A stretch of DNA of 64,000 bases from positions 45,433 to 109,432 of the forward strand of contig DASZGL010000095.1 of NCBI GenBank assembly GCA_035938875.1, in the 5' to 3' direction. The notes under the pieces are model-generated. The model saw only the letters and a list, made by a program, of their open reading frames with translations. It ran no database searches and was not told the DNA's origin. The position numbers and the translations under genes were made by a program. The stretch comes from DASZGL01 sp035938875 (GTDB taxonomy: Bacteria; Chloroflexota; Dormibacteria; Aeolococcales; Aeolococcaceae). Below are positions 62,922 to 64,000 of the stretch, piece after piece (the first letter of the stretch is position 1; each line of letters opens with the position of its first letter).

Positions 62922-63743
62922 TCAGAAGGGCAGCTCCCCCTCCTCCATGCCGAAGTGATGGCCGACCTCGTGGAGGATGGTGCGGCGGATCTCCTCCTGG
63001 AGCGCACCGAGGCTGGCGCAGACGTTCTCGTGATTTCGCTGGAAGAGGACGATGCGCTCGGGAACATCGGCCGAGTGGAGCGCTGTGGCGCCCTCGTACA
63101 CCCCCAGCGTGTCGGGATCGAAGCCGTTCTCCACGTCGTCGATGTCGGGCAGCGGCTGGGCCACCACCATCGCGTTGTCGAGCAGCGCGCGAAAACCCGA
63201 GGGGACGGTGCGCCATGCCTCGGCGGCGATGCGGTCGAACTCGGCGGCGGCGATGCGCACGGGGATGACGAACTGCTCGCTGTCCAGCTCGGCAGCCCGC
63301 CGGAAAGCGGCACGAGCAGCATCGCGGTCGTCGAGCCACACCGAGCAGCGGCCGAGAGCGTGCCACGGCTCGGCGGATTCCGGCTCCATCCCGGTTGCGT
63401 CGGTGAAGGCCGCAGCGGCTTCGGCGAAGCGCCCCAGCCGGTACAGGGCGACACCGTGCTGATGCGCCGCTGCCGCCGACTCCGGATCGACGAGACGCGC
63501 GTTGCCGGCGTCGCGCTCCGAATCGGCAAAGCGCTCCAGGTCGGCAAGCGCAGCCGCCCGCGTTGTCAGGGTCAGCGCCAGCAACTCACCGTGGTCGACC
63601 TGCCGGGCAGCGCGAAGCGCCTCGTCGCACAGCCGCAGTGCACGCTTGGCGTCGTCGTCGTCGAGGGCGTCCTCGGCAGCGTCGAGCTTGGCCTCGATGG
63701 CCTCGACATCGCCGGCCCCATCAGATCCTCGCCTGCGGAACAC
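62922..63743 (-). CDS. Minimal zincin metallopeptidase with N-terminal TPR repeats
   Basis: A 273-residue protein. Residues about 15-120 form TPR-like helical repeats. The C-terminal part is a minimal gluzincin/zincin-like domain (PF06262-type) ending in HEVGHH (258-263) with HExxH and a following Glu in FGMEE. The GTG at 63743 has AGGAG 5 bases upstream. Substrate unknown. The thiD stop lies 8 bases before its start. Confidence 0.75.
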   Translation of the reverse strand: MFRRRGSDGAGDVEAIEAKLDAAEDALDDDDAKRALRLCDEALRAARQVDHGELLALTLTTRAAALADLERFADSERDAGNARLVDPESAAAAHQHGVALYRLGRFAEAAAAFTDATGMEPESAEPWHALGRCSVWLDDRDAARAAFRRAAELDSEQFVIPVRIAAAEFDRIAAEAWRTVPSGFRALLDNAMVVAQPLPDIDDVENGFDPDTLGVYEGATALHSADVPERIVLFQRNHENVCASLGALQEEIRRTILHEVGHHFGMEEGELPF

Positions 63744-63751
63744 CACGACTC

Positions 63752-64000
63752 CTACTGACCCGCCGGCGCGGTGACGACTGGCGCCGCGATGTCCTCGGCG
63801 AAGTGGCCGAGAGGGCCGTGCCCGGAGCCGATCCCGGGCGCGCGCAGCAGCGCCTCCTGGAGGTAGGCGCGGGCGCTGGCCACGGCGTCGAGCGGCGACG
63901 CCCCGCGCGCGAGAAACGCCGCGATGGCTGCGCTCAGGGTGCATCCCGTGCCGTGCGTCGAGCGCCCCGCAACCCGAGGATAGGCGAGCTCGACGGCGGC
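63752..64000 (-). CDS. thiD: Phosphomethylpyrimidine kinase, 5' part outside window
   Basis: The last 82 residues of a ribokinase-fold enzyme. The phosphate-binding anion-hole motif HGTGCTLSAAIAAFLARG is decisive, followed by the typical LDAVASARAYLQEAL and the polar end. It phosphorylates hydroxymethylpyrimidine for thiamine synthesis. The upstream part and start codon are beyond the right edge. Confidence 0.85.
   Translation of the reverse strand, partial: AAVELAYPRVAGRSTHGTGCTLSAAIAAFLARGASPLDAVASARAYLQEALLRAPGIGSGHGPLGHFAEDIAAPVVTAPAGQ

Overview
This is a high-GC (about two thirds or more G+C by eye), gene-dense bacterial chromosome segment with about 70 protein genes, one tRNA and no rRNA, phage, insertion sequence or CRISPR array. 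Many starts are GTG or TTG, neighbouring genes often overlap by 4 bases (ATGA/GTGA), several lipoproteins carry a lipobox, and many genes have a -10-like TANNNT hexamer only 6-9 bases before the start codon, which predicts leaderless mRNAs. One promoter carries a Gram-positive-type LexA box (CGAACATGCGTTCG). Together this suggests an actinobacterium or a related high-GC soil lineage such as Candidatus Dormibacterota; the assignment is an inference and no marker gene settles it.

Layout. 1-7.4 kb: channel-like membrane protein (partial), GntR/FadR regulator, ThpR, and a minus-strand run of MFS exporter, SDR and parvulin foldase, then an FAD amine oxidase and a hydrolase. 7.4-11.5 kb: GrpB-family protein, aldehyde dehydrogenase, class III aminotransferase and a membrane protein, probably an amine/omega-amino acid degradation operon. 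11.7-17.5 kb: complete branched-chain amino acid ABC importer (livK-H-M-G-F) with a promoter and an internal stem-loop terminator. 17.5-23.5 kb: Kelch-type membrane protein, small proteins, ECF sigma factor, membrane protein, cupin and phosphohexomutase. 23.6-31.2 kb: lipoprotein, ROK sugar kinase, mannose-1-phosphate guanylyltransferase, metK, zinc-ribbon protein, DedA, HtpX, class V aminotransferase. 31.3-41.7 kb: acyl-CoA and leucine-catabolism genes (enoyl-CoA hydratase, thioesterase, iron-type alcohol dehydrogenase, acyl-CoA carboxylase beta, HMG-CoA lyase), EamA exporter, RNase HII, flavin reductase and a naturally fused electron transfer flavoprotein. 41.7-49.1 kb: CAP protein, ilvC, SOS-type HhH protein, YihY membrane protein, lipocalin-like protein, AMP-dependent ligase. 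49.1-53.8 kb: beta-propeller lipoproteins, gamma-glutamyltransferase, 2-hydroxyacid dehydrogenase. 53.9-57.7 kb: ABC-2 exporter plus two-component system with a shared candidate operator. 57.9-64 kb: tRNA(CAU), MinD/CpaE-like ATPase, dCMP deaminase, ATP-dependent DNA ligase with its beta-CASP nuclease, TPR metallopeptidase and the end of thiD.

Functionally the window describes an aerobic heterotroph that imports branched-chain amino acids, degrades amino acids and acyl-CoAs (leucine route, ETF electron transfer), makes mannose-type sugar nucleotides and exports compounds. The most unusual items are the leaderless LexA-box promoter driving a tiny HhH protein, a two-copy double-hairpin intergenic element with a compensating stem change, the EtfB-EtfA fusion, RNase HII with GVG in place of the GRG motif, and a YihY gene whose conserved N-terminus has no ATG/GTG/TTG start.
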